Origin: Chloroflexi bacterium RBG_16_72_14
Lineage (GTDB): Bacteria > Chloroflexota > Limnocylindria > Limnocylindrales > CSP1-4
Length of the DNA: 13,474 bases
Direction: 5' to 3'
Assembly: GCA_001797035.1 (NCBI GenBank)
Contig: MGOE01000133.1
Location: forward strand, 48,119-61,592
The notes beneath the pieces were generated by a model. The model saw only the letters and a list, made by a program, of their open reading frames with translations, was not told where the DNA came from and did not search any database. Position numbers and translations under genes: made by a program. Shown here in pieces: positions 1 through 7,261 of this stretch; position 1 is the first letter of the stretch, and the number at the start of each line of letters is the position of its first letter.

Positions 1-314
1 CACGTCGGGAGCCGCTCCACCAGCCACAGGTCAACCAGCTCAGCATCACCCGGGATGCCGGCCGGCAGCGGCGCGGCGAGCGCGAACCTCGGCCGGGGCG
101 CTGCGGCGTCCAGGCCCGCGACGGGCATGCCCGATGTCGCCAGCGCGGCCTCCCACGCAGACAGCTGCTCGCGCTGCTGGAGCTCGCCGACGGCGTCGCG
201 GGACAGCGTCAGCCGCCATCGCTGCACGGCCTCCCGGTGCGCCGGCCGATGCGCGGGCGGAGGCTCGGTCGAGGGCGGTTCGCCGATCGGGGGCGGGTCG
301 GAGCGGCCGGTCAC
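1..314 (-). CDS. TIGR03936/DUF2344-family radical SAM-associated protein, N-terminal part (3' end beyond window)
   Basis: Reading the minus strand from GTG at 314 gives an open frame to the window edge. After a Pro-rich stretch of about 30 residues comes QRWRLTLSRDAVGEL, then SAWEAALATSGMPVAGLD, PRPRFALAAPLPAGIPGDAE and LVDLWLVERLPT. This follows the N-terminal plan of TIGR03936/DUF2344 proteins (a strand-forming start, an 'FERALRRAGLP' helix, a 'PRPKLSFAPALPLG' strand and an 'EYLDVEL' strand). Those proteins are usually encoded beside a B12-binding radical SAM protein; their function is poorly known, and the partner gene is not visible here. The family match is from recall, and the usual 'RFTSHRD' segment is diverged. 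Family members often carry a Pro-rich N-terminus, which supports the 314 start. Alternative starts are GTG 227 (directly before the conserved core) and GTG 359 (inside the divergent gene). It is divergent from the AI-2E-family gene with a gap of only 19 bp. Confidence 0.6.
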   Translation of the reverse strand, partial: MTGRSDPPPIGEPPSTEPPPAHRPAHREAVQRWRLTLSRDAVGELQQREQLSAWEAALATSGMPVAGLDAAAPRPRFALAAPLPAGIPGDAELVDLWLVERLPT

Positions 315-317
315 GCG

Positions 318-326
318 TGCTAGTCT
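318..326 (+). promoter_or_regulatory. Extended -10 promoter for the AI-2E-family gene (leaderless start)
   Basis: TGCTAGTCT matches an extended -10 element (TGn followed by TAGTCT). The hexamer ends 7 nt before the ATG at 334, which puts the expected transcription start at or next to the start codon. No Shine-Dalgarno sequence precedes the ATG, and no convincing -35 hexamer is visible. The same arrangement (TGCTAGACT) precedes parA, which strengthens both calls. The element lies in the 19-bp gap between two divergent genes. Confidence 0.55.
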
Positions 327-333
327 GCCCGGG

Positions 334-1602
334 ATGGAGCCAGCCGTCCCGCTCGACACCGGTCCTGCGGCGCGCCGTGCGCGGCGGCTGGGTGCCCCGA
401 CCCCGCGCGTGGCCCTGACGATCGCGGCTGTCGTCGCACTCGGCGTCGTCATCGTGCTCGCGGCGGGTGCCGTGAAGCCGTTCGTCCTCGGGGTCCTGCT
501 GGTCTACCTGCTGTCACCGGCCGTGGAGCGGCTCGCCGCGCTCGGCGTGCCCCGGGCGCTTGCCGTGCTGGTGGTGTTCCTGGCGTCGATCGCCGTCGTG
601 GCCATCGCGGGCACCATCGCCCTCGCTCCGCTGATCCGCGAGGCGCGGCTGTTCGTCGAGGACCTGCCTGCCATCGCGGCGACCGTGCGGGACTCGCTGA
701 CGGACTTCTACCAGGAGCTGAACGTCTCGCCGGAGGTGCGGGACCTGATCGACAACCTGATCCACAACGCGGGCACCAGCCTGGGCGGCATTGACCTCGG
801 CTCTATCGTCTCGCCCCTCGTCAGCTCCATCGTCGGGATCCTGAGCACGGTCACGGCCTACGCCATCCTCCCGGCCTGGCTGTTCTTCCTGCTCAAGGAT
901 CGTGCCAGGCTGGGCGCCAGGCTGGAGGCCTCGCTGCCGGTCGGCTGGCGCGACGATGTGCTCGCGGCGTTCGCGATCGCAAACCGGGTGTTCGGCAACT
1001 GGGCACGCGGCCAGCTGGTCCTCGGCGCGACCGTCGGGGTGCTGTCGTACATCGGCCTGATGGCGCTCTCGACGTGGGTGGATCCCGTCTTCGGCCGCTA
1101 CGCGGTCCTGCTCGCGATCATCGCCGGGCTGCTGGAGCTGGTGCCGTTCATCGGCCCGATCATCGCGGCGATCCCGGCGGTGCTGATCGGCCTGACGGCC
1201 GGGTTCGGGGGGTTCGTCGCGGCGTTCCTCCTGTACCTCGGCATCCAGCAGCTGGAGAACAACATCCTGGTGCCGAAGATCCAGGGCGATGCCGTGGAGC
1301 TCCATCCGTCGGCGGTGATGCTCGCGCTCGTCGTCGGCGCCTCGATCGGCGGCATCCTGGGCGCCATCGTGTCGCTGCCGATCGCGGCCGCCTCGCGCGA
1401 CCTGTTCCGGTACGCGTTCCACCGCGTGGACGACCCGCCGGCGACGGTGGAGGAAGCCCTGGCCCACGTGTCGCCTCGCCTGATCGCCGCCAGCCGGCGG
1501 TCTTCGGCCGACGCGGCTGTCCCGCCGGCCGGCACCGCACCGCCCGCGGCCGGCGAACCGGGTGGTCCCGGTCCGGCAGCTGACGCACAGTCGGCGTCGT
1601 GA
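334..1602 (+). CDS. AI-2E/PerM-family membrane transporter
   Basis: This 422-residue inner-membrane protein belongs to the AI-2E/PerM (formerly UPF0118) family. Members export small molecules (AI-2 in E. coli TqsA) or exchange Na+/H+, so the substrate here cannot be read from sequence. Hydrophobic segments lie near residues 26-44, 47-61, 75-99, 160-188, 226-246, 256-290, 293-305 and 327-352, consistent with about eight helices. Family landmarks are LLELVPFIGPIIAAIP (266-281) and QQLENNILVPKIQG (305-318) followed by VELHPSAVMLALVVG. The C-terminal ~60 residues are Ala/Pro-rich, probably disordered. The ATG at 334 is chosen because the frame continues upstream to 55 only as low-complexity sequence opposite another gene, while the membrane protein starts cleanly just downstream of an extended -10 element. 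Its TGA overlaps the GTG of the next gene. Confidence 0.88.
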   Translation: MEPAVPLDTGPAARRARRLGAPTPRVALTIAAVVALGVVIVLAAGAVKPFVLGVLLVYLLSPAVERLAALGVPRALAVLVVFLASIAVVAIAGTIALAPLIREARLFVEDLPAIAATVRDSLTDFYQELNVSPEVRDLIDNLIHNAGTSLGGIDLGSIVSPLVSSIVGILSTVTAYAILPAWLFFLLKDRARLGARLEASLPVGWRDDVLAAFAIANRVFGNWARGQLVLGATVGVLSYIGLMALSTWVDPVFGRYAVLLAIIAGLLELVPFIGPIIAAIPAVLIGLTAGFGGFVAAFLLYLGIQQLENNILVPKIQGDAVELHPSAVMLALVVGASIGGILGAIVSLPIAAASRDLFRYAFHRVDDPPATVEEALAHVSPRLIAASRRSSADAAVPPAGTAPPAAGEPGGPGPAADAQSAS

Positions 1603-2303
1603 GCACCCCCGATCCCTACAAGGTCCTCCAGGTTGACCCGGAGGCCGAGGACGAGGTCATCGAGGCCGCGTACCGTCGGCTTGCGCGCAAGTACCACCCC
1701 GACGTGGCTCCGGCACCCGACGCCCAGGAGCGGATGGTGCGCATCAACCAGGCCTGGGAGCAGCTCCGCGACCCGACGCGGCGCGCGGCCGTCGACCGGG
1801 CACGGGCGCGCGCCGCATCGCAGACCGCCCGGGTGACGGCCGCGGACGCCCAGGCACGCACCGCCGATCGCGCTGCACCCGGGTACGGCCGGGCGGGACA
1901 CGAGCCTGCGGTTCCGTTCCACCGCCGGCAGGAAGCCACGCCATCGGGCGTTCCGCGTCCGCCCGATCCCGGCTGGCCGATGCCCGGGATGCGGGACCCG
2001 TCGGACGAGTCCCCGGCCGGCGGCGCGCCGGACCGGGCGGTCTCGCGGTTCGCCGCGGGCGAGGCCGCGGCCGGCCCGCCGCCCGGGAACGCGTCGGGGA
2101 GCGTGCTCAACTTCGGCCGGTACACGGGCTGGTCGCTCGGTGAGATCGCCCGCATCGAGCTCGAGTACCTCGAGTGGCTGGACCGGATGCCGATCGGCAG
2201 GTTCTACCATCCGGAGATCGACGCCATCCTGCGCAAGGCTGGCCGGCGCGTCAGCGCGCCGGCGATGAAGACCCCGAAGCGGGGGCTGTTCCGCCGAGGC
2301 TGA
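1599..2303 (+). CDS. J-domain protein with C-terminal DUF3820/ExoX-C-like domain
   Basis: This 234-residue protein has an N-terminal J domain at residues ~5-70, with YRRLARKYHPD (25-35) containing the HPD tripeptide (33-35) needed to stimulate Hsp70/DnaK ATPase. There is no Gly/Phe region, zinc-finger or DnaJ C-terminal substrate-binding domain, so it is not canonical DnaJ. Residues ~75-165 are Ala/Pro/Gly/Arg-rich and look disordered. The C-terminus has FGRYTGWSLGEIARIELEYLEWLDR (172-196). That is the shape of the small 'FGKYKG..L.ei...YL.WL' domain found in DUF3820 proteins and at the C-terminus of some exonucleases. I infer a DnaK co-chaperone recruited to a specific client, possibly nucleic-acid linked. 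Start is GTG 1599, sharing GTGA with the upstream stop, so translation is probably coupled. It ends 3 bp from the convergent antiporter gene. Confidence 0.8.
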   Translation: MSTPDPYKVLQVDPEAEDEVIEAAYRRLARKYHPDVAPAPDAQERMVRINQAWEQLRDPTRRAAVDRARARAASQTARVTAADAQARTADRAAPGYGRAGHEPAVPFHRRQEATPSGVPRPPDPGWPMPGMRDPSDESPAGGAPDRAVSRFAAGEAAAGPPPGNASGSVLNFGRYTGWSLGEIARIELEYLEWLDRMPIGRFYHPEIDAILRKAGRRVSAPAMKTPKRGLFRRG

Positions 2304-2306
2304 GCG

Positions 2307-3554
2307 TCAGGCGGCGCTCCTGGTGCCGGCGCCCGGCTTCGATGTCGCCCGGGGCACCGCCCATGCCAGCAGGTAGGGCGCGATCACTGTGGTCAGCACG
2401 ACGGCGACCATGAGCGCGGCGAACAGTGCCTCGTCGATCGCGCCGGTGGCGAGCGCAAGGTTCGCCACCACGATGCCCACCTCGCCGCGCGGCACCATGC
2501 CGAACCCGACGACGACCGACCCCCACCGGCCCTCGGAGCGCGCGCCAATCACGCCGCCGAGCGCCTTGGTGAGCACGCCGATGACCGCGAGCAGCACCGC
2601 CAGGACCGCGACCGACGGGTCGAGGAGCTTCGAGAGGTCCAGCTGCGCGCCGGTGACCGCGAAGAAGAACGGCGTGAAGATGGACGACAGGGGCCTGATC
2701 TCGTGCTCCACCTCCTCACGCGCCTCGGTCTCGGCGATGATCAGCCCGGCGACGAACGCCCCGATGATCGCGGCGAGCCCGATGGCGGCGGCCAGCAGCG
2801 CAACGATGAGCATCAGCAGGAACGCCGGCAGCAGCGGGGTGTCCGCGAACTTCGGCCACGTGAACACGGCCGACGGCAGCCCGCGGGCCCGGCGGGCCGC
2901 CAGGAAGCCGAGCACCACGAGGCCGACGCCGGCCACGCCGACCAGCAGCGTGCTGGCGGACACGCTCCCCTCGGCGACGCCCGCGACGAGGCCGATCAGC
3001 ACGAGCGCGAGGATGTCGTCCACGAGCGCCGCGCCGATGATGACGCGGGCGAACCCGCGATCCAGCACCCCCATGTCGCGCAGGACCTTGCTGGTGATGC
3101 CGATGCTCGTCGCCGCCAGCGCCAGGCCGACGAACAGCGACGCGGTGACCGGCTCGCCGATCATCAGCGCGAGGACGAAGCCGGCTGCGATCGGGAGCGC
3201 CATCGCGATCGTCGCGGTCAGGACGGCCGGCCGCCCCACCGCGAACAGGTCGTCCGTGCGCACCTCGAGCCCCACCGAGAACAGCAGGACCACGACGCCG
3301 ATCTCCGCGAACACGAGCTCGGTGTTGCCGGGCGTCACGAGTCCCAGCGCGAACGGGCCCACCACGAACCCGCCCAGCAGCTCGCCGATGACGCCCGGCT
3401 GGCCCAGTCGCCGGAGCACCTCCTCGCCGATCTTCGCGCCCGCCAGGAGCACGAACAGCGAGGCCAGGATGCCGAGCACCTCGGCGTCGGCCCCGGCGGC
3501 GGCCGGAACCGCCCCGGCCGCGGTCCCCGGCAGGACGCCCGCGAGCAGCGTCAC
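2307..3554 (-). CDS. CPA2-family cation/proton antiporter (KefB/GerN type, no RCK domain)
   Basis: This 415-residue polytopic membrane protein of the monovalent cation:proton antiporter-2 family exchanges Na+ or K+ for H+. Successive hydrophobic helices run from residue ~24 to 402. Landmarks are LGQPGVIGELLGGFVVGP (50-67), LLFSVGLEV (90-98), ALAATSIGITSKVLRD (145-160), the paired acidic GAALVDDILALVLIGLV (174-190, D179/D180, expected ion site), GAFVAGLIIAETE (265-277), and FGMVPRGEVGIVVANLAL (351-368). It stops soon after the last helix, without TrkA-N/TrkA-C regulatory domains. The start is GTG 3554, sharing GTGA with the rodA stop. GTG 3557, one codon earlier, is equally possible. The frame is open far upstream, but that part runs opposite and inside rodA and is Arg/Pro/Gly-rich noise. 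It is last in the mreD-mrdA-rodA operon. Confidence 0.88.
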   Translation of the reverse strand: MTLLAGVLPGTAAGAVPAAAGADAEVLGILASLFVLLAGAKIGEEVLRRLGQPGVIGELLGGFVVGPFALGLVTPGNTELVFAEIGVVVLLFSVGLEVRTDDLFAVGRPAVLTATIAMALPIAAGFVLALMIGEPVTASLFVGLALAATSIGITSKVLRDMGVLDRGFARVIIGAALVDDILALVLIGLVAGVAEGSVSASTLLVGVAGVGLVVLGFLAARRARGLPSAVFTWPKFADTPLLPAFLLMLIVALLAAAIGLAAIIGAFVAGLIIAETEAREEVEHEIRPLSSIFTPFFFAVTGAQLDLSKLLDPSVAVLAVLLAVIGVLTKALGGVIGARSEGRWGSVVVGFGMVPRGEVGIVVANLALATGAIDEALFAALMVAVVLTTVIAPYLLAWAVPRATSKPGAGTRSAA

Positions 3555-4711
3555 CACTCGGCGCGATGCTGCCGGATGTTCACGCTTTGCATCACCCCCA
3601 GGCCGATCGCGATGCTCACGAGCGACGCGCCACCGTGGGTGATGAAGGGAAGCGGGATGCCGGTCACCGGCAGGATGCCGATCACCATGCCCACGTTGAC
3701 GAAGACCTGGAACAGGATCAGGGAAGCGAGGCCAGCGCCGAACAGCGTGCCAAACGGGTCCCGGGAACGCCAGGCGGACATGAGGATCCGCCAGATCAGC
3801 GCGGCAAACAGCAGGAACACGACGAGCGCCCCGATGAACCCGAGCTCCTGGGCCAGCACGGCGAACACGAAGTCGCTCTCCTGGACCGGCAGGAACTCGC
3901 CGCGGCCCTGCGAGCCGTTGGTGAGGCCGGTGCCCAGGAGCCCGCCGGAACCGACCGCGATCTGCGACTGCAGCACCTGCCAGTTCGAGCCCTGGCTGTC
4001 GGCGACCGGATTGAGGAACGAAAGGATCCGCTCCTTCTGGTAGTCGCGCAGGACGTACGTCCACCCGATCAGGGCCGCCGGGACGGTCGCGAGGGCGCCG
4101 GCGATCAGCCACTTGAGGCTGGCACCGGACATGAACAGCATCCCGGCCAGGATCGCGATCAGCACGAGGGACGTGCCGAGATCGGGCTGCATCATGACGA
4201 GGACCCACGGCGGGACCATCAGCAATCCCGCGCCCAGGATCGGCCACAGCGAGTCGAGGCGGCTCTCGCGGTCACCGAGATATGCGGCCAGGACCGAGAT
4301 CATCACGATCTTCGCCAGCTCCGAGAACTGGAAGGTCACCGGCCCGAGCTGGACCCAGCGGGCCGAGCCGCCAACACCGTCACCGATCGCCAGCGTCAGG
4401 AGCAGCAGTCCGACATTCGTGACGTACAGCAGCCACCGCAACGTCTTGAGCCACCGGTAGTCGAACACGGTCACGGTGATGAACACCACCATCGCGAGGC
4501 CAGACCACATCAGGGCCCGCGAGAACACCGTGCCGTTCTCGAGCACGGACTGGCCCGCCTCGACGCTGTTGGTGTACGCCATGACCAGGCCGATCGCGCC
4601 GAGCAGCGCGGCGTACGTGGTGAGCTGCAGGTCGTAGGCGCGCCACACCGCCCCGACGGACCTGGCGGTCACATCGGCGAAGCGGCTGGGCTCGGCCCGC
4701 ATCACGCGCAT
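3551..4711 (-). CDS. rodA: Rod shape-determining protein RodA (SEDS peptidoglycan glycosyltransferase)
   Basis: This 386-residue SEDS protein polymerises lipid II glycan strands in the membrane for lateral wall growth, working with a class B PBP. About ten hydrophobic helices are visible from residue ~33 to 377. Family landmarks are SARWVQLGPVTFQFSELAK (116-134), MQPDLGTSLVL (174-184), LGTGLTNGSQGRGEFLPVQ (259-277) leading into ESDFVFAVLAQELG (278-291), and TGIPLPFITHGGASLVSIAIG (350-370). Asp280 in the ESDF motif corresponds to the residue shown to be essential in B. subtilis RodA. The last motif usually reads FISYGGSS, so FITHGGAS is a mild variant. RodA rather than FtsW is inferred from the directly upstream PBP2 and MreD genes. 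The ATG at 4711 lies 9 nt after the mrdA stop; ATG 4702 is an alternative. The stop overlaps the antiporter start. Confidence 0.92.
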   Translation of the reverse strand: MRVMRAEPSRFADVTARSVGAVWRAYDLQLTTYAALLGAIGLVMAYTNSVEAGQSVLENGTVFSRALMWSGLAMVVFITVTVFDYRWLKTLRWLLYVTNVGLLLLTLAIGDGVGGSARWVQLGPVTFQFSELAKIVMISVLAAYLGDRESRLDSLWPILGAGLLMVPPWVLVMMQPDLGTSLVLIAILAGMLFMSGASLKWLIAGALATVPAALIGWTYVLRDYQKERILSFLNPVADSQGSNWQVLQSQIAVGSGGLLGTGLTNGSQGRGEFLPVQESDFVFAVLAQELGFIGALVVFLLFAALIWRILMSAWRSRDPFGTLFGAGLASLILFQVFVNVGMVIGILPVTGIPLPFITHGGASLVSIAIGLGVMQSVNIRQHRAEW

Positions 4712-4720
4712 CGTGTCTCG

Positions 4721-6622
4721 CTAGTTGCTCTGGTAGAAGTTGCCGCGCTTGAGGAGGTCGCGGTTGAGGTAGTCCTTCTTGATGTGGAAGTGGAGCTGCA
4801 GGAAGGCCTTCGCGATCTCGGTCGCGGCATTGCCCTTCGTCCGGGAGTCATAGGCAAAGGCGAGGAACACCAGCTCCGAATCGGTCTTCGCGAAGTTGGC
4901 CTTGTACGGGTTCTTGCCCACGAAGCCGACGAACCAGGAGTGGAACGGCAGGCGGCCCTTCTTGTCGCGGGTCCCGAACTCGGCCGTGCCGGACTTGCCG
5001 GCCACCTTGACGGGCATGTCCACGAGGTTGTACGTGTGGCGCAGCGTCACCGTGGAGCGCCCGGCGAGCCGCATGGCGCGCAGCGTCCCCTGCGAGACCT
5101 TCATCTTGCGGATGAGGTCCGGCTCGAACGGCTGGATGACCGTGCCGTCCGGCCCGACGATCTCCTTCACGAGCTGCGGCCGGTAGAGCCTGCCGCCATT
5201 GGCGAGGGCCGCATAGGCGTTGATGAGCTGCATCGGCGTGACGACGTCGTAGCCCTGCCCGATGCCGGCCTGGTAGACCTCCCCAGCGAACATCGGCTGG
5301 CCGAGGGCGTTCATCTTCCACTGGTTGGACGGGACGATCCCGGAGGCCTCGCCCGGCAGGTCGATCCCCGTCGGCTGGCCGAACCCGTACTGGCGTGCCC
5401 AGAAGGCGAGGCGGTCGGCACCGAGCATCCCGGCCACCTGGAAGAAGTACGTGTCGGACGAGTGGCCGAACCCGCAGTTCAGGTCACACAGGCCGAACCC
5501 GCGCCGGTTCCAGTCGTAGAACCTGGTCGAGCCCAGCGTCAGGTAGCCGCGCGTCCGCAGCCGTGTCGACGGCGTGATCTTCTTGTCCTGCAGGCCGCCG
5601 GTTCCGGCGACCAGCTTGTACGTCGAACCCGGCGGGTAGTGGGCCTGGACCGCGTGGTTGGTGAGCGGCTTCTCCTTGTTGTTCAACAGCTTCTGGAAGT
5701 CGCTGTTCGAGATGCCCTTCGCGAACAGGTTGTTGTTGTAGGTCGGGAGGCTGACCAGGGCCAGGATCTCGCCGGTCTGGGGGTTCATCGCGATGAATAC
5801 CCCACGCTTGAGTCCAGCTGCCTTCATGCCCCATTTCAGGGCGGCCGTGGCCTCGCGCTGCACGGTCCGATCGATCGTCAGCGTGAGCGACGCACCCGGC
5901 ACGGCCTGCTCCAGCACCTGGAGCACCTGCACGTCCTTGCCCGTGGCGTCGCGCTCGACGAGCTGTCGGCCGTAGGTGCCGCGGAGCGACGCCTCGAAGG
6001 TCGCCTCGACGCCCGCCTTGCCGATCATGTCGTCGGCCAGATAGCCGCTCGGCTTGAGCCGCTCCAGCGCCCCGCCGTCGATCGCGCCCGTGTACCCGAG
6101 GATGTGCGCGAGCAGCGGCCCGTCGGGGTACTCGCGCCGCGTCTCGACGACCACCGTGACGCCGGGGAGCTCGGCGGCGGACTCCGACACCACTCGGGCC
6201 GTCGTCTCGGCGACGTCCTGCGCGACGCGCACCGGGTCGAAGCGTGAGCCGGGAGCGCTGTCGATCGTGGTCAGGATGTCCGAGGCGTCGATGCCCAGGA
6301 GCCCACCCAGCCGGCGCGCGACGTCCTCGCGCTCGCTGAACGGCAGGTTGGCGGGCGTGATCTTGACGGCGAACGAGGCGACGTTCGTCACCAGCAGCCG
6401 GCCCTTGCTGTCGTAGATCAGCCCCCGGGGCGCCGTGATCGCCTGCTCGACCGTCCGGTTGGCCTCCGCGCGCTCCGCGTACGCAGCGCCGTTGGCGATC
6501 TGGAGGTACGCCAGCCGGCTCGTCAGCAGGCCGAACGCCATGATCGTGACGATGCCGAAGGTCAGGAACCGGAGCGGACGCCGGTCGCGCTGCGGCTTCG
6601 GGCCGAGATAGGCGTCGATCAC
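4721..6622 (-). CDS. mrdA: Penicillin-binding protein 2, class B transpeptidase (MrdA)
   Basis: This 633-residue D,D-transpeptidase cross-links peptidoglycan during elongation. It is a bitopic protein with one N-terminal membrane anchor (FLTFGIVTIMAFGLLTSRLAYLQ, 19-41). A PBP dimerisation/pedestal domain spans ~50-240, including APRGLIYDSKGRLLVTN (64-80). The transpeptidase domain follows (~275-615) with the acyl-serine motif STYK (S333, K336), a second motif SSD (388-390, in SSDTYFFQV), and KSGT (543-546). Order and spacing fit an intact enzyme. Two cysteines (C379, C383) lie just before the SSD motif. The start is GTG 6622, sharing GTGA with the mreD stop; the anchor starts within 20 codons. 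Its rodA neighbour, 9 nt downstream, is the expected glycosyltransferase partner. PBP2 rather than FtsI is inferred from this context. Confidence 0.93.
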   Translation of the reverse strand: MIDAYLGPKPQRDRRPLRFLTFGIVTIMAFGLLTSRLAYLQIANGAAYAERAEANRTVEQAITAPRGLIYDSKGRLLVTNVASFAVKITPANLPFSEREDVARRLGGLLGIDASDILTTIDSAPGSRFDPVRVAQDVAETTARVVSESAAELPGVTVVVETRREYPDGPLLAHILGYTGAIDGGALERLKPSGYLADDMIGKAGVEATFEASLRGTYGRQLVERDATGKDVQVLQVLEQAVPGASLTLTIDRTVQREATAALKWGMKAAGLKRGVFIAMNPQTGEILALVSLPTYNNNLFAKGISNSDFQKLLNNKEKPLTNHAVQAHYPPGSTYKLVAGTGGLQDKKITPSTRLRTRGYLTLGSTRFYDWNRRGFGLCDLNCGFGHSSDTYFFQVAGMLGADRLAFWARQYGFGQPTGIDLPGEASGIVPSNQWKMNALGQPMFAGEVYQAGIGQGYDVVTPMQLINAYAALANGGRLYRPQLVKEIVGPDGTVIQPFEPDLIRKMKVSQGTLRAMRLAGRSTVTLRHTYNLVDMPVKVAGKSGTAEFGTRDKKGRLPFHSWFVGFVGKNPYKANFAKTDSELVFLAFAYDSRTKGNAATEIAKAFLQLHFHIKKDYLNRDLLKRGNFYQSN

Positions 6623-7119
6623 CAGTCCACCCGTTCCGTTTCGCGGCGCCGCAGGACGACGGCCACGGCGAGCGGGCCGGCGATCGCGGCAAGCACGGCG
6701 TCATACACGGCTGACGGGACCACCGCCTCCAGGGGGGCGCCGGTCAGCGGAGCGGTCGTGAGCGCGGTCGTTGCGGCCAGCAGGAGCATCGAGTACAGGG
6801 GGCTCGCGATGATGGTGGCGACGATGGGGGCGACGATCCTCACCCGACTGAGGAGGCCGCCGATCACGGAGGCGGCGCCAACCGCGATCAGCAGCGAGAA
6901 GGCCGATGAGCCGAGCGGACGCTGGCCCAGGATGTCGAGCGCCAGGCCCCCGACAAAGGCCCAGGCGAGTCCGGCCTCGAGACCACCGGCGATGGCCCAG
7001 ATGACACCGAAGACGAGGACCGGGTGCGGGGTGGCCTCGCCGATCTTCAGGTAGGGAACGACGGTGAACTCAGCAAGCGCAGCCACCACGGCAAGCGCCG
7101 CGGCGATGGTCAGATGCAT
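6619..7119 (-). CDS. mreD: Rod shape-determining protein MreD
   Basis: This 166-residue hydrophobic protein resembles MreD, a small integral membrane component of the elongasome. About five helices can be seen (residues ~4-24, 33-53, 54-82, 97-120, 138-156). The most family-like part is GLALDILGQRPLGSSAFSLL (58-77), corresponding to the 'G.l.Dil....lG...l' signature. The sequence otherwise varies widely in this family, so neighbours matter: it directly precedes PBP2 and RodA, the usual mreD-mrdA-rodA order. The ATG at 7119 is chosen because hydrophobic sequence begins there and the upstream open frame is Arg/Pro-rich and covers parS. No mreB or mreC is adjacent, although mreC normally precedes mreD. 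A promoter lies about 80 nt upstream. Confidence 0.82.
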   Translation of the reverse strand: MHLTIAAALAVVAALAEFTVVPYLKIGEATPHPVLVFGVIWAIAGGLEAGLAWAFVGGLALDILGQRPLGSSAFSLLIAVGAASVIGGLLSRVRIVAPIVATIIASPLYSMLLLAATTALTTAPLTGAPLEAVVPSAVYDAVLAAIAGPLAVAVVLRRRETERVDW

Positions 7120-7205
7120 GGGGCGTTCGATCCTCGGCTGTGGAGCCGACGGTCGGGCGCAGGCGGGTGGCGACCGCGACGACGGGTGACAGCAACCTCG
7201 GGCGA

Positions 7206-7234
7206 AGTATCCCATGGGTGCCGCGAAGGGGCAA
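7206..7234 (-). promoter_or_regulatory. Promoter for the mreD-mrdA-rodA-antiporter operon
   Basis: On the minus strand, TTGCCC (7234-7229) and GATACT (7211-7206) are separated by exactly 17 bp. Each matches 4 of 6 bases of the sigma-70 consensus TTGACA/TATAAT. The -10 is preceded by TGG, giving an extended -10 (TGGGATACT) like those before the AI-2E gene and parA. Transcription would start near 7199, leaving a leader of about 80 nt before the mreD ATG. parS ends 28 bp upstream of the -35. Prediction by eye. Confidence 0.5.
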
Positions 7235-7261
7235 TCTCCGTGCGTGGGGCCGACTCGGCGA

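Noticed and set aside
55..333. An N-terminal extension of the AI-2E-family protein
   Set aside because: The extra 93 residues are Ser/Arg/Gly/Ala noise, lie opposite the TIGR03936-like gene and cross the promoter at 318-326.
514..1467. A 317-codon minus-strand open frame opposite the AI-2E-family gene
   Set aside because: Its composition (Arg, Asp, Gln, His) mirrors hydrophobic codons on the other strand; the plus-strand protein has clear family motifs.
3558..4247. A 230-codon N-terminal extension of the antiporter
   Set aside because: It overlaps rodA in another frame and is Arg/Pro/Gly-rich; the antiporter starts naturally at the rodA stop.
3566..6247. An 893-codon open frame on the plus strand opposite rodA and mrdA
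   Set aside because: It is rich in Arg, Asp, Glu, His and Gln with no recognisable domain, the usual look of the antisense of GC-rich genes. The minus strand here carries two complete, motif-perfect genes.
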